From CBDHFQ01 sp965262565 (GTDB lineage Bacteria > Bacteroidota > Bacteroidia > J057): a DNA stretch of 9,284 nt. Within the stretch, counting starts at the first letter, position 1. Every line of letters starts with the position of its first letter. Shown here one piece after another: positions 1 to 6,320 of the stretch. Below the pieces are notes generated by a model. It made no database searches, had not been told where the DNA came from, and saw only the letters and a list, made by a program, of their open reading frames with translations. The position numbers and the translations under genes are program-made. The stretch is taken from assembly GCA_965262565.1 (NCBI GenBank), contig CBDHFQ010000010.1, positions 1-9,284 of the forward strand, read 5' to 3'.

Positions 1-1
1 T

Positions 2-1570
2 TCTTCCTTCATACATTGTGAAAAAGCTATTGCGTATGGAAGAGAAGCCAATGATTACATTGCTATAGGGGATGCTTATAGTAATATAGGAGTCACCTAT
101 TACCATTTGGATGCTTATGAAAAGGCGATAAGTTATTTTGAAGATGGGCTATCGGCCCATGAAAAAGCTAATTATGATGATGGGATTGGAAGGAGTTTGG
201 GATATCTTTCATCTTGTTACATTCAATTAAAAGACTATTCTAAAGCCTTATTGCTATTAGAGGAAGCTAAAGAACTATTCGAAAAGTATGGTAGTACTGC
301 TCATATCATAGCTTGTCTTACCGAAATGGCTCAATGCTATATCGACATGGGATCCTATGATATTGCGAAAGCAACATTGGCACAATCATTTCAACTTATA
401 GCCAATGGAGCATATGTGAATCTCGAAGCCTTAAGCCACGAATTAATGGCTCAAGCGAGCCATAAACTTAATGAACATTCCACCGCAGAGTTCCATTATA
501 TTCAAGCTGTATCTCTCATGAAGCACATAGGAGACCCCAGGAACCTGATGAACCTTCATCGGGGTTTAGTGGATTTTTATAGTGATCAGGGGAAGTATCA
601 ATCGGCATTACAATCTTTTAAAGCGTTTAAGCAGATTGAAGATAGCTTATTCAATATCGACAAGGTGGCTAAAATTGCTGAATTACAAACCCAATATGAA
701 ACCGTGGAGAAGGAGAAAGAAATTGCCGAATTAAAAAGAACTGAATTGCTCCAAAATATTGAGATAGCAGAAAGCCAGCGGAAAAAGGTTTTTTACATCA
801 CAGGAATCATCATTTTATTAATGAGTGGGTTGTTTTTCTTTTATCAATATAATGTTAAAAGGCAAGCTAATGAATTGATGATGGAAAAGAATAAGATTAT
901 TAATTCCCAAAATGCACATTTGCAGCATAGCCAGACGGAATTGACCTCCTTAATTCAGGAAAAAGAAGCGCTCTTAAGGGAAATTCACCATAGAGTAAAA
1001 AATAATTTACAAGTGATATCCAGCCTTCTCGCCGTTCAAGCGCATAAATATGATCATCCTGCTGTAGAAGCGTTTGTAGCTAATGGACGCGCCAGAGTTC
1101 AGGCGATGGCCTTAGTTCATCAATTCTTATATCAAGAGACAGATACTGCTTATATTTCCTATGGTAAATATTTACACCGACTCACCTCCTCCATATTCGA
1201 TTACTTCAATATCAGTGAAAGAATATCTTATAAGATCAAAGCAGAGGATATTGATGTGAATATAGATGTCGCAATACCTTTAGGACTGATTACCAATGAA
1301 GTTCTTACGAATGCACTCAAACATGCGTTTCCAAACGATTCAGAAGGTGAAATAGATATATTTCTGGAAAAGCATAAAACGGATATCAGGCTGATCATTG
1401 CTGATAATGGTAGAGGATTGACGCCTGAGGATTTGAAAAAAAGCAATTCATTTGGAATGAATCTAATAAAAAATATGGTGAATAAGCTTGAAGGGAATTA
1501 TACAGTGAAGAATGTGGTTGGAACCAGATTTATGTTGACATTTCCGTATTCAAATATACCCAACATATGA
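2..1570 (+). CDS. TPR-containing sensor histidine kinase, HisKA_2 type (5' partial)
   Basis: This is the C-terminal 522 residues of a membrane-bound sensor kinase whose N-terminus lies before the window. The frame is open from base 2 with no stop. A TTG at 107 could be taken as a start, but the codons before it read as a TPR helix pair (AYSNIGVTYYHLDAYEKAI), so the gene is truncated by the window. Numbering from base 2, residues 1-225 are TPR-like helical repeats. About 225-262 is a charged coiled coil, 264-283 a single membrane helix (ITGIIILLMSGLFFF) and 285-327 a second coil. The HisKA_2 dimerisation and phosphoacceptor motif EIHHRVKNNLQ has its His pair at 329-330; the one before RVKNN is the likely acceptor. 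The HATPase has its N box (NEVLTNALKHAF) near 432 and a G box (DNGRGL) at 468-473. TPRs before one membrane helix suggest periplasmic sensing by protein contact; this is inference. It overlaps the regulator gene by four bases. Confidence 0.93.
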   Translation, partial: SSFIHCEKAIAYGREANDYIAIGDAYSNIGVTYYHLDAYEKAISYFEDGLSAHEKANYDDGIGRSLGYLSSCYIQLKDYSKALLLLEEAKELFEKYGSTAHIIACLTEMAQCYIDMGSYDIAKATLAQSFQLIANGAYVNLEALSHELMAQASHKLNEHSTAEFHYIQAVSLMKHIGDPRNLMNLHRGLVDFYSDQGKYQSALQSFKAFKQIEDSLFNIDKVAKIAELQTQYETVEKEKEIAELKRTELLQNIEIAESQRKKVFYITGIIILLMSGLFFFYQYNVKRQANELMMEKNKIINSQNAHLQHSQTELTSLIQEKEALLREIHHRVKNNLQVISSLLAVQAHKYDHPAVEAFVANGRARVQAMALVHQFLYQETDTAYISYGKYLHRLTSSIFDYFNISERISYKIKAEDIDVNIDVAIPLGLITNEVLTNALKHAFPNDSEGEIDIFLEKHKTDIRLIIADNGRGLTPEDLKKSNSFGMNLIKNMVNKLEGNYTVKNVVGTRFMLTFPYSNIPNI

Positions 1571-2286
1571 AGTATAAAGTGGTCATCGTAGAGGATGAGT
1601 TTATCGTTGCAGAGGATTTGAAGCAAATATTAATTAAACATGGACATGAAACGGTGGGTATAGCTCTAGACTACCAAGAAGCGATCTTGCTGCTGTCAGA
1701 ACAATCACCTGAAGTAGTCTTTGTGGATATTCACCTAGGAAAAGGAAAAAATGGCATTGAGTTGGCATCAATTATAACTGAAAAGTACCAACTACCTATC
1801 CTTTTTATCACCTCCTTTTCAGATGATCAAACGGTAGAGAAAATTAAACGACTTCAACCCATTGGATATCTAGTAAAGCCCTTTAATGAGAAAAATGTGG
1901 TGATGGCGTTGGAAATTGGGATGATTAATAGGCAAAAAGAGAATTTTCGTGCCAATGAGCAGGTCGCCAGCCAGGATTTCTTTTTTGTAAAAGATCAGCG
2001 TATGATGAAAAAGGTAAAGCATGAAGATATTTTATTTTTGGAATCAGATGATAATTATACGTTTATTCATACGACCACTTCCCGTCATATCGTTTATCTT
2101 CCTCTAAAAGAGTTACTTTCAAAATTGCCACCCAATTTTGTTCGGGTACATAGATCCTACATCATTAATCTGAAATATATCACTGGAATGAAAGCTAATG
2201 AGCTGTTCATCTCAGACATTACGAGTATCCCTGTGGGAAGATCCTACAAGCAATCCTTAAAGAATAGGTTGAATTTCCTTTCTTAA
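1567..2286 (+). CDS. Two-component response regulator, REC-LytTR
   Basis: A 239-residue DNA-binding response regulator. The receiver domain covers about 3-120. The acidic pair is E9/D10, the phosphoacceptor is D54 in VVFVDIHLG, the switch Thr is T82 in FITSF, and the conserved Lys is K104 in YLVKPF. A short linker leads to a LytTR DNA-binding domain at about 139-237, with the family signatures DILFLESDDNYTFIH and FVRVHRSYIINLKYI. The ATG overlaps the kinase TGA (ATGA at 1567-1570), implying translational coupling and a dedicated kinase partner. LytTR proteins usually bind paired direct repeats upstream of targets. I found no convincing pair in the next intergenic region, so the target is unknown. 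The length is normal and all key residues are present. Confidence 0.95.
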   Translation: MKYKVVIVEDEFIVAEDLKQILIKHGHETVGIALDYQEAILLLSEQSPEVVFVDIHLGKGKNGIELASIITEKYQLPILFITSFSDDQTVEKIKRLQPIGYLVKPFNEKNVVMALEIGMINRQKENFRANEQVASQDFFFVKDQRMMKKVKHEDILFLESDDNYTFIHTTTSRHIVYLPLKELLSKLPPNFVRVHRSYIINLKYITGMKANELFISDITSIPVGRSYKQSLKNRLNFLS

Positions 2287-2559
2287 TACAGAAGTTAATA
2301 GCCTGCTACTATTGGTCATTCTATGAATGTCATTTACATACAATTTTAGGTCGCTTACCCTAACAGATGAGTGATTCGGGCTAATCTTCATATATGAGAT
2401 TTTTCCTATTTGAAATTATCCTTTTTCTTCGTGCTATAAGATCAACGAAATAGCTTAGGTAATGACATTGTATGACCTACATGATAATCATTATCCGTTG
2501 AGCCTTACATAGTTGTTGGTTTATGTAACATTTTTATGAGTTTTTAACATAGTAAAACA
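2287..2559. other. Non-coding gap between regulator and DJ-1-like gene
   Basis: This stretch of 273 bases has no credible reading frame. It holds the Fur/PerR-like box at 2482-2496 (listed separately). It also has weak hairpins such as CATTC/GAATG at 2319-2331, which lack a T-run, so no terminator for the two-component pair can be called. I found no good match to the Bacteroidota promoter pattern (TTG, about 20 bases, TAnnTTTG). Confidence 0.6.
2482..2496. promoter_or_regulatory. Fur/PerR-type operator (7-1-7 inverted repeat)
   Basis: GATAAT-C-ATTATC (2483-2495) is a perfect 6-1-6 inverted repeat. Extended by one base each side, it matches the known Fur-family 7-1-7 consensus TGATAATnATTATCA at all defined positions except the last (C instead of A). 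Compared with the classical 19-base E. coli Fur box, the 15 bases 2481-2495 match without a mismatch. It lies 63 bases before the ATG of the DJ-1-like gene, a plausible distance for promoter occlusion. Seen: the repeat and its place. Known: this is the site of Fur, and closely related sites serve PerR and Zur. Inferred: iron or peroxide control of the genes from 2560 on. Confidence 0.6.
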
Positions 2560-3324
2560 ATGAGCCAAATCATTGAACGAGTGAAATACGTTCATCCCCA
2601 CGGATCTCCTGTGAGAGGTAACATTTTAATGATTGCCAGTAGCCCCACGGTGTCAGCGCAAACCAATTGGCCTATAGGGTTCTGGGCGGCGGAGATGTGC
2701 CATCCTCTGTGGGAATTTCAGGAGGCTGGTTTCCAAGTCGACATTTTCTCTACCGAGGGAGGAAAACTAGAGATGGATGCATATTCGAATCCTCTCGATC
2801 CAAGTGGATACTCCGCAAATGATATCATTTCATTAGGCTATCTGCAACAGGCATCTTTTCAAAATATGATCCGTGATACGAAAAAGTTTACTGAAGCGGA
2901 TATAAATACGTATGATGCCATTTTTTTGGTAGGGGGTCAAGGTCCCATGTACACTTTCAAGGGAAACACCTCTCTTCAGGAACTTTTCGTTTCATTTTAT
3001 GAAGCTGGAAAACCCAGTGCTACCGTTTGCCATGCTACTACTCTTTTATTGGAAGCGAAAAAGACAGACGGAGATTTACTGGTTAGTGGAAAAACCTGGA
3101 CAGGATTTACTAATGCGGAAGAGGAATACGCCGATCAAGCCGCAGGAATTAAAATTCAACCTTATTGGATTGAAGAGGAGGCGAAGAAATTATCTCATAC
3201 GCATTTTAAGACTGCTCCGCCATTTATAGCTCATGCCATTTCCGATGGAAACTTAATTACGGGGCAGCAACAGAACTCGGGAGCTGCCGCCGCTGAATTG
3301 GTTATATCACAATTGTCTCAATAA
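2560..3324 (+). CDS. DJ-1/PfpI family protein, Hsp31-like class I glutamine amidotransferase fold
   Basis: A 254-residue cytosolic protein of the DJ-1/PfpI superfamily, closest by motif to the Hsp31-like branch. Known Hsp31-like members act as glutathione-independent glyoxalases (methylglyoxal to lactate) or as stress-response chaperones. Visible motifs are NILMIASSP (first strand), the catalytic Glu E45 in GFWAAEMCHP, DIFSTEGG, the loop FLVGGQGPM, the nucleophile elbow C157-H158 in ATVCHATTLLL, and the branch-typical TGFTNAEE at 181-188. The elbow reads CHA where most relatives have CHG. There is no signal peptide. The ATG at 2560 gives a normal length; a Met at residue 24 is internal to the first strand and less likely. 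A Fur/PerR-like box lies upstream, which fits a stress role. The next gene starts 29 bases after its stop. The exact reaction is not provable from sequence. Confidence 0.88.
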   Translation: MSQIIERVKYVHPHGSPVRGNILMIASSPTVSAQTNWPIGFWAAEMCHPLWEFQEAGFQVDIFSTEGGKLEMDAYSNPLDPSGYSANDIISLGYLQQASFQNMIRDTKKFTEADINTYDAIFLVGGQGPMYTFKGNTSLQELFVSFYEAGKPSATVCHATTLLLEAKKTDGDLLVSGKTWTGFTNAEEEYADQAAGIKIQPYWIEEEAKKLSHTHFKTAPPFIAHAISDGNLITGQQQNSGAAAAELVISQLSQ

Positions 3325-3353
3325 TTTTTCCAATCACCCTCAATAATTGAAAA

Positions 3354-4343
3354 ATGAAATTTAAGCTACTCTTTAAATTTGCTGTGCTGCCTACTATGTA
3401 CTTATGTAGCATACTGATTTTTTCGAACGGATCTCTATTTGGTCAAGAGCTTAAAAATATTTTAGCTCCCAACGCTTCTCTCAAAACGCTCATAGAAAAT
3501 GAAGGCCTCCAATTCTGCGAAGGGCCCGTATGGGATCATGCACATCAACGATTATTGTTCAGTGATGTAATGGCAAGTAAAATATATGCATGGAATCCAA
3601 AGAAAGGACTGAGTGTTTTTAAAGAAAATATGCCCATTCCCACAGGCAATAAGATTACTGAGAATGGCCAATTGATTCATTGTTCTGGAGGAATGAGAGG
3701 ATTGGTAGCCATTGATTTAGAAACTGGAAAAGACGAATTATTAGTCAACCAGATAAATGGGAAGAAGCTTAATTCACCCAATGATCTCGTCATAAAAAGT
3801 GATGGAACTATCTGGTTTTCTGATCCAGATCACGGCTTATCATTTACCGGACAAGAAGCTGAGTTAACAGAGAAAGGAGTTTACAGATATCATCCCGATA
3901 CTAAAAAAATTACTTTATTAGATATTTCTCTTAATCAGCCAAATGGAATTGCCTTTTCACCTGATGAATCCATCCTTTATGTAGCGGTAGCACCTACGCC
4001 TCAGGAATATGAAGCAGATCCGGAGGGAGTAGAAAGGTCAGTATGGGCATATGACATTTCTCCTGATCAAAAGGTGATAAATGCGAGGAAAATAATAGAT
4101 ATTGGTCCTTCTACCTGGGGAGTAGATGGGATGAAAGTAGATAGTCAAGGGAATTTATATTTAACATCAGGCTCTGGAGTAAAGGTATACGATGCTAAGG
4201 GATCATATCTTGGATTAATAGATACAGCTGAGAAAGAGGTAGTAAATTTGGCTTTTGGGGGAGAAGATTTTAAAACGCTATTCATCCTTGGACACCAAGA
4301 ATTATTTTCCATTGACCTAAAAAATGGGAAATCCATCAATTAA
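3354..4343 (+). CDS. Exported SMP-30/gluconolactonase/LRE-family beta-propeller
   Basis: A 329-residue protein with a signal peptide of about 30 residues (KLLFKFAVLPTMYLCSILIF, ending SLFGQ), so it is probably periplasmic. The rest is an SGL six-bladed propeller. The usual metal-site residues are all present: E56 in FCEGPVW, N143 in NSPNDLV, N197 in QPNGIAFSPD and D258 in WGVDGM. WFSDPDHGL (154-162) and NLYLTSGSGVKVYD are typical blade strands. Known relatives hydrolyse sugar lactones, such as gluconolactone, or other lactones and esters. The intact metal site argues for an active hydrolase, but the substrate cannot be read from sequence. It follows the DJ-1-like gene by 29 bases and precedes the barrel gene by 27, suggesting co-transcription. 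Confidence 0.9.
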   Translation: MKFKLLFKFAVLPTMYLCSILIFSNGSLFGQELKNILAPNASLKTLIENEGLQFCEGPVWDHAHQRLLFSDVMASKIYAWNPKKGLSVFKENMPIPTGNKITENGQLIHCSGGMRGLVAIDLETGKDELLVNQINGKKLNSPNDLVIKSDGTIWFSDPDHGLSFTGQEAELTEKGVYRYHPDTKKITLLDISLNQPNGIAFSPDESILYVAVAPTPQEYEADPEGVERSVWAYDISPDQKVINARKIIDIGPSTWGVDGMKVDSQGNLYLTSGSGVKVYDAKGSYLGLIDTAEKEVVNLAFGGEDFKTLFILGHQELFSIDLKNGKSIN

Positions 4344-4370
4344 GCCTAGGTAAATTAACTGCCTTTATTC

Positions 4371-5147
4371 ATGCGATCAATATTAGTCATAGCACTTAGT
4401 TGGTTCATTTGCATTGGCCAATTAAGTGCTCAACTCAATGAAAGCGATACGCTTACATATCAATTGAGGGTATCCGTAACGGGTAAATTTCAGACGGGAA
4501 ATGTGAGTTTGATCGCCATTAAATCTCGGACTGGCTTTTCTGGTAGAATAGGAAATGCCCTTGTGTTTAAGACACAAAATAAAACCCTCTATCAAGAATT
4601 TTTCAGGCGAAAAGTAGATAACAATCTTGATAGCCGAAATTTCCTATATATTCATCCTGAAAGGAGGTTTTATCCACTGGCAATGGCCTTTATATCTACG
4701 AACTTCCGCAGAAATGTAGATAGACGATTACTTCTTGGAGTAGGTGGAACCTGGAACATCATTAACGAAACGAATAACAGTGTAAAATTTTCCCTTTCCA
4801 CCTTTTATGAATGGTCTCGATTTGATGGGATGATCTTTAACAGAGAATCATTCAATGGGGATGAAGAAGTAGAATTATATCGATGGGCCATATATATTGC
4901 TGGTATCCATAGAATATATGAACAAAAATTGATGTTGCATTATTCAAGTATTTTTGAGCCAACGTTCGACGATTTTGGAAATAGCAGAGTGGAGCTTGAT
5001 ATAGGGATGGATGTTAAATTGTGGAAAGCACTTGCACTAAGTGTTGAATATCAATATAATTTCGAAGCGCTTGTTGTTAGTAATGTGGACCAACATGATG
5101 GAATTTTATCTGTCGGGCTGAGCTACTTATTCATATCAAAACGTTAA
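4371..5147 (+). CDS. Outer-membrane beta-barrel protein, DUF481-like
   Basis: A 258-residue protein with a clear signal peptide (SILVIALSWFICIG, cleavage after QLSA near residue 20). The mature part is made of alternating polar and hydrophobic strands, for example VSLIAIKSRTGFSGRIG, KFSLSTFYEWSRF and LALSVEYQYNFEAL. It ends in a barrel-like terminal strand (ILSVGLSYLFISKR). The early TGKFQTGNVSLIAI motif resembles the start of DUF481 (YdiY-like) proteins, small outer-membrane barrels of unknown function. The DUF481 assignment is by motif recall and less certain than the barrel topology. It is the last of three closely spaced genes. No enzymatic residues stand out. It could be a small porin or a structural outer-membrane protein. 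Confidence 0.65.
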   Translation: MRSILVIALSWFICIGQLSAQLNESDTLTYQLRVSVTGKFQTGNVSLIAIKSRTGFSGRIGNALVFKTQNKTLYQEFFRRKVDNNLDSRNFLYIHPERRFYPLAMAFISTNFRRNVDRRLLLGVGGTWNIINETNNSVKFSLSTFYEWSRFDGMIFNRESFNGDEEVELYRWAIYIAGIHRIYEQKLMLHYSSIFEPTFDDFGNSRVELDIGMDVKLWKALALSVEYQYNFEALVVSNVDQHDGILSVGLSYLFISKR

Positions 5148-5183
5148 AGGGAATCCAACTGGCGCTAATTTTTTTCGCCCTTT
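5146..5183 (+). terminator. Weak candidate terminator after the barrel gene
   Basis: AAAGGG (5146-5151) can pair with CCCTTT (5178-5183). Inside it, GGCG (5161-5164) can pair with CGCC (5176-5179), but the two stems share bases and cannot both form fully. The T-rich run (5169-5175) lies in the loop, not after the stem, so this is not a classical intrinsic terminator. Confidence 0.2.
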
Positions 5184-5277
5184 CATTTACCTACACCAAT
5201 TAGAAATAGGCTAACGAAATAAATTTTCTATATCCCCTAGTTGTAAAGAAAATGGGGTACTAGGAAATTTATGATTT

Positions 5278-5301
5278 TATTCGGAATTGTCGTTCCGAAT
5301 A
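5278..5301. promoter_or_regulatory. Perfect inverted repeat, candidate operator (TATTCGGAA/TTCCGAATA)
   Basis: Two perfect 9-base arms, TATTCGGAA (5278-5286) and TTCCGAATA (5293-5301), are separated by six bases. The spacer contains the TTG of the candidate -33 element, so a bound dimer would block the promoter. Size and symmetry fit a TetR-family operator, and a TetR gene ends this cluster, but the protein that binds it is not shown. There is no T-run, so it is not a terminator. Confidence 0.5.
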
Positions 5302-5317
5302 GTGTAATTTAGTTTTA
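5287..5317 (+). promoter_or_regulatory. Candidate Bacteroidota promoter for the membrane-protein/TetR cluster
   Basis: TTG at 5287-5289 is followed after 20 bases by TAGTTTTA at 5310-5317. This is one base off the Bacteroidota -7 consensus TAnnTTTG, and the spacing is as expected. Transcription would start near 5323-5326, about 50 bases before the ATG at 5376. The element sits among three inverted repeats. The match is short and the region AT-rich, so confidence is moderate. Confidence 0.35.
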
Positions 5318-5318
5318 A

Positions 5319-5332
5319 GGAACGATCGGTCC
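5319..5332. promoter_or_regulatory. Imperfect 14-base palindrome near the predicted transcription start
   Basis: GGAACGATCGGTCC is symmetric at 12 of 14 positions, with an exact CGATCG centre and GGA/TCC ends. It lies at the predicted +1 of the candidate promoter. It shares GGAA/TTCC-like ends with the repeat at 5278-5301 but is not the same sequence, so it may be a second operator or chance. Confidence 0.3.
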
Positions 5333-5338
5333 AATACG

Positions 5339-5356
5339 GAAAATTAGTTAATTTTC
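5339..5356. promoter_or_regulatory. Perfect 8-2-8 inverted repeat before the 5376 gene
   Basis: GAAAATTA (5339-5346) and TAATTTTC (5349-5356) are exact reverse complements with a GT spacer. They lie 19 bases before the ATG, in the predicted leader. It could be an operator or a leader hairpin, but AT-only repeats of this kind arise easily by chance in AT-rich DNA. Confidence 0.3.
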
Positions 5357-5375
5357 TAACCCATAACCCATTAAC

Positions 5376-5840
5376 ATGAATCCAAAAAACTTAACGCTTA
5401 TTTTAAAAATATCGGCCGTGTTATGGTTGATTTGGGGAATAGTACATGCCTTTGCCGGAATAATGACGATTAGTTTCATTATGTCCGGAGATATTGCATC
5501 TGCTATCGGTGGAATTGCGGATGCAGTAGAGCCAGCCAGCCTATTGATGGAGTATCCTGAAGCTGCTGGTGCCATTTTGGGCCAACATGGATTTAATTTA
5601 CTTTGGTTTGGCATCGTAACTACCATAGGAGCTATTTTTATCTGGCGAAAAAATAGAAACGCGATTTTCCTGAATGCCCTCGTAGGTGGATTAGCTGATT
5701 TAGGATATTTTCTATTTCTCGACTTGGGAGGCTATGTTCATTTCGTGCCAGGAACAGTCATGACCTTAATCTCTTCTCTGGCAATTATCATGAGTCTGTA
5801 TGTAAATTTCAAAAGCGATAATTTAAGACGCTTAGCATAA
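5376..5840 (+). CDS. Small four-helix integral membrane protein, unknown function
   Basis: A 154-residue protein that I cannot assign to a named family. Four membrane helices are visible at about 8-32 (ILKISAVLWLIWGIVHAFAG), 73-90 (FNLLWFGIVTTIGAIFIW), 96-116 and 122-143 (HFVPGTVMTLISSLAIIMSL). Between helices 1 and 2 is an Ala/Gly-rich loop with acidic residues (SGDIASAIGGIADAVEPASLL). Short basic ends (RKNRN; NLRRLA) suggest a cytoplasmic C-terminus. It is the first gene of a cluster with a DoxX-like protein and a TetR regulator, and has operator-like repeats in front. By analogy with such clusters it may belong to a stress or detoxification response, but nothing in its sequence proves a role. 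Confidence 0.8.
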   Translation: MNPKNLTLILKISAVLWLIWGIVHAFAGIMTISFIMSGDIASAIGGIADAVEPASLLMEYPEAAGAILGQHGFNLLWFGIVTTIGAIFIWRKNRNAIFLNALVGGLADLGYFLFLDLGGYVHFVPGTVMTLISSLAIIMSLYVNFKSDNLRRLA

Positions 5841-5918
5841 GTGTTGTTGGCACAAGAGAAAAGCATCCAATTATCTATCCATCTTATCTTTTTGTATCAA
5901 TTTAACTTTCCGTCCAAA

Positions 5919-6275
5919 ATGAAAACAACGAAAATCATCTATTTTATCTCCACCGGTTTATTGACCGCGCTGATGTTGATGTCCGCGTTTATGTACTTCT
6001 TCAATTATGGAGAGGTTAGCCAAACCTTTCTGAATTTGGGGTATCCTACTCATATCGTCTATCCTCTAGCTGTAGCCAAAATTTTGGGCCTTATTGCGAT
6101 TTGGGTTAAGAAACCGAAAGTACTAAAAGAATGGGCCTATGCAGGATTCTTCTTTAACACTGTATTAGCTACCACAGCACATATCGTTGCACAAGATGGC
6201 GGTTTTGCCCCTGCCTTAGTGGGTGTGATATTAGTGCTGGTCTCTTATAATACAGAAAAGAAACTATTTGGGTAG
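5919..6275 (+). CDS. DoxX-like family membrane protein
   Basis: A 118-residue membrane protein with four helices (about 5-28, 43-63, 71-91 and 97-111). The pattern is typical of the short DoxX-like proteins of Bacteroidota: an FxxTGLLTALMLMSA first helix, the LGYPTHIVYPLAVAKILGLIAIW segment, then EWAYAGFFFN. The family's biochemical role is not firmly known; some relatives are linked to quinone, thiol or redox-stress functions. I chose the ATG at 5919. The frame is open back to a GTG at 5841, directly after the previous stop, but the extra 26 residues are polar, unlike the family start, and would precede the first helix awkwardly. The chosen start leaves 78 bases after the upstream gene and 45 before the TetR gene, so co-transcription is likely. 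Confidence 0.82.
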   Translation: MKTTKIIYFISTGLLTALMLMSAFMYFFNYGEVSQTFLNLGYPTHIVYPLAVAKILGLIAIWVKKPKVLKEWAYAGFFFNTVLATTAHIVAQDGGFAPALVGVILVLVSYNTEKKLFG

Positions 6276-6289
6276 CATAACAGTAGATA

Positions 6290-6312
6290 TTACAGAATTG
6301 ATCAATCTGTAA
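6290..6312. promoter_or_regulatory. 23-base near-perfect palindrome, candidate TetR autoregulatory operator
   Basis: Arms TTACAG (6290-6295) and CTGTAA (6307-6312) flank an exact 10-base palindrome ATTGATCAAT (6297-6306). One unpaired A (6296) is the only break in symmetry. It ends eight bases before the GTG start of the TetR gene. Length and position fit a TetR-dimer site for self-repression. It has no T-run and so does not look like a terminator. It differs in sequence from the dyads upstream of 5376. Confidence 0.5.
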
Positions 6313-6320
6313 ACAAAGGT

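Noticed and set aside
107..109. TTG as the start codon of the histidine kinase
   Set aside because: The frame is open back to base 2 and the upstream codons encode TPR sequence, so this is an internal codon of a gene that begins before the window.
2298..2314. AATAG/CTATT hairpin after the response regulator as a terminator
   Set aside because: The stem is five weak base pairs with no T-run.
2326..2474. AATGTCATT (2326-2334) repeated inverted as AATGACATT (2461-2469), with CATACAAT (2337-2344) also repeated inverted at 2467-2474
   Set aside because: The two short repeats occur in swapped order and in AT-rich DNA, so they do not form one long stem. Probably chance, and not a recognisable LytTR site.
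5348..5626. Antisense 92-codon frame opposite the four-helix membrane gene
   Set aside because: It lies inside a well-supported gene, has no family features, and its Pro/Ala-rich composition reflects the complement of membrane-helix codons. The antisense frames at 1228-1446, 4145-4339, 6530-6712, 8074-8259 and 8402-8644 were dropped for the same reason.
5841..5918. GTG start giving a 26-residue extension to the DoxX-like protein
   Set aside because: The extension is not family-like and precedes the first membrane helix; the ATG at 5919 gives the typical N-terminus and length.
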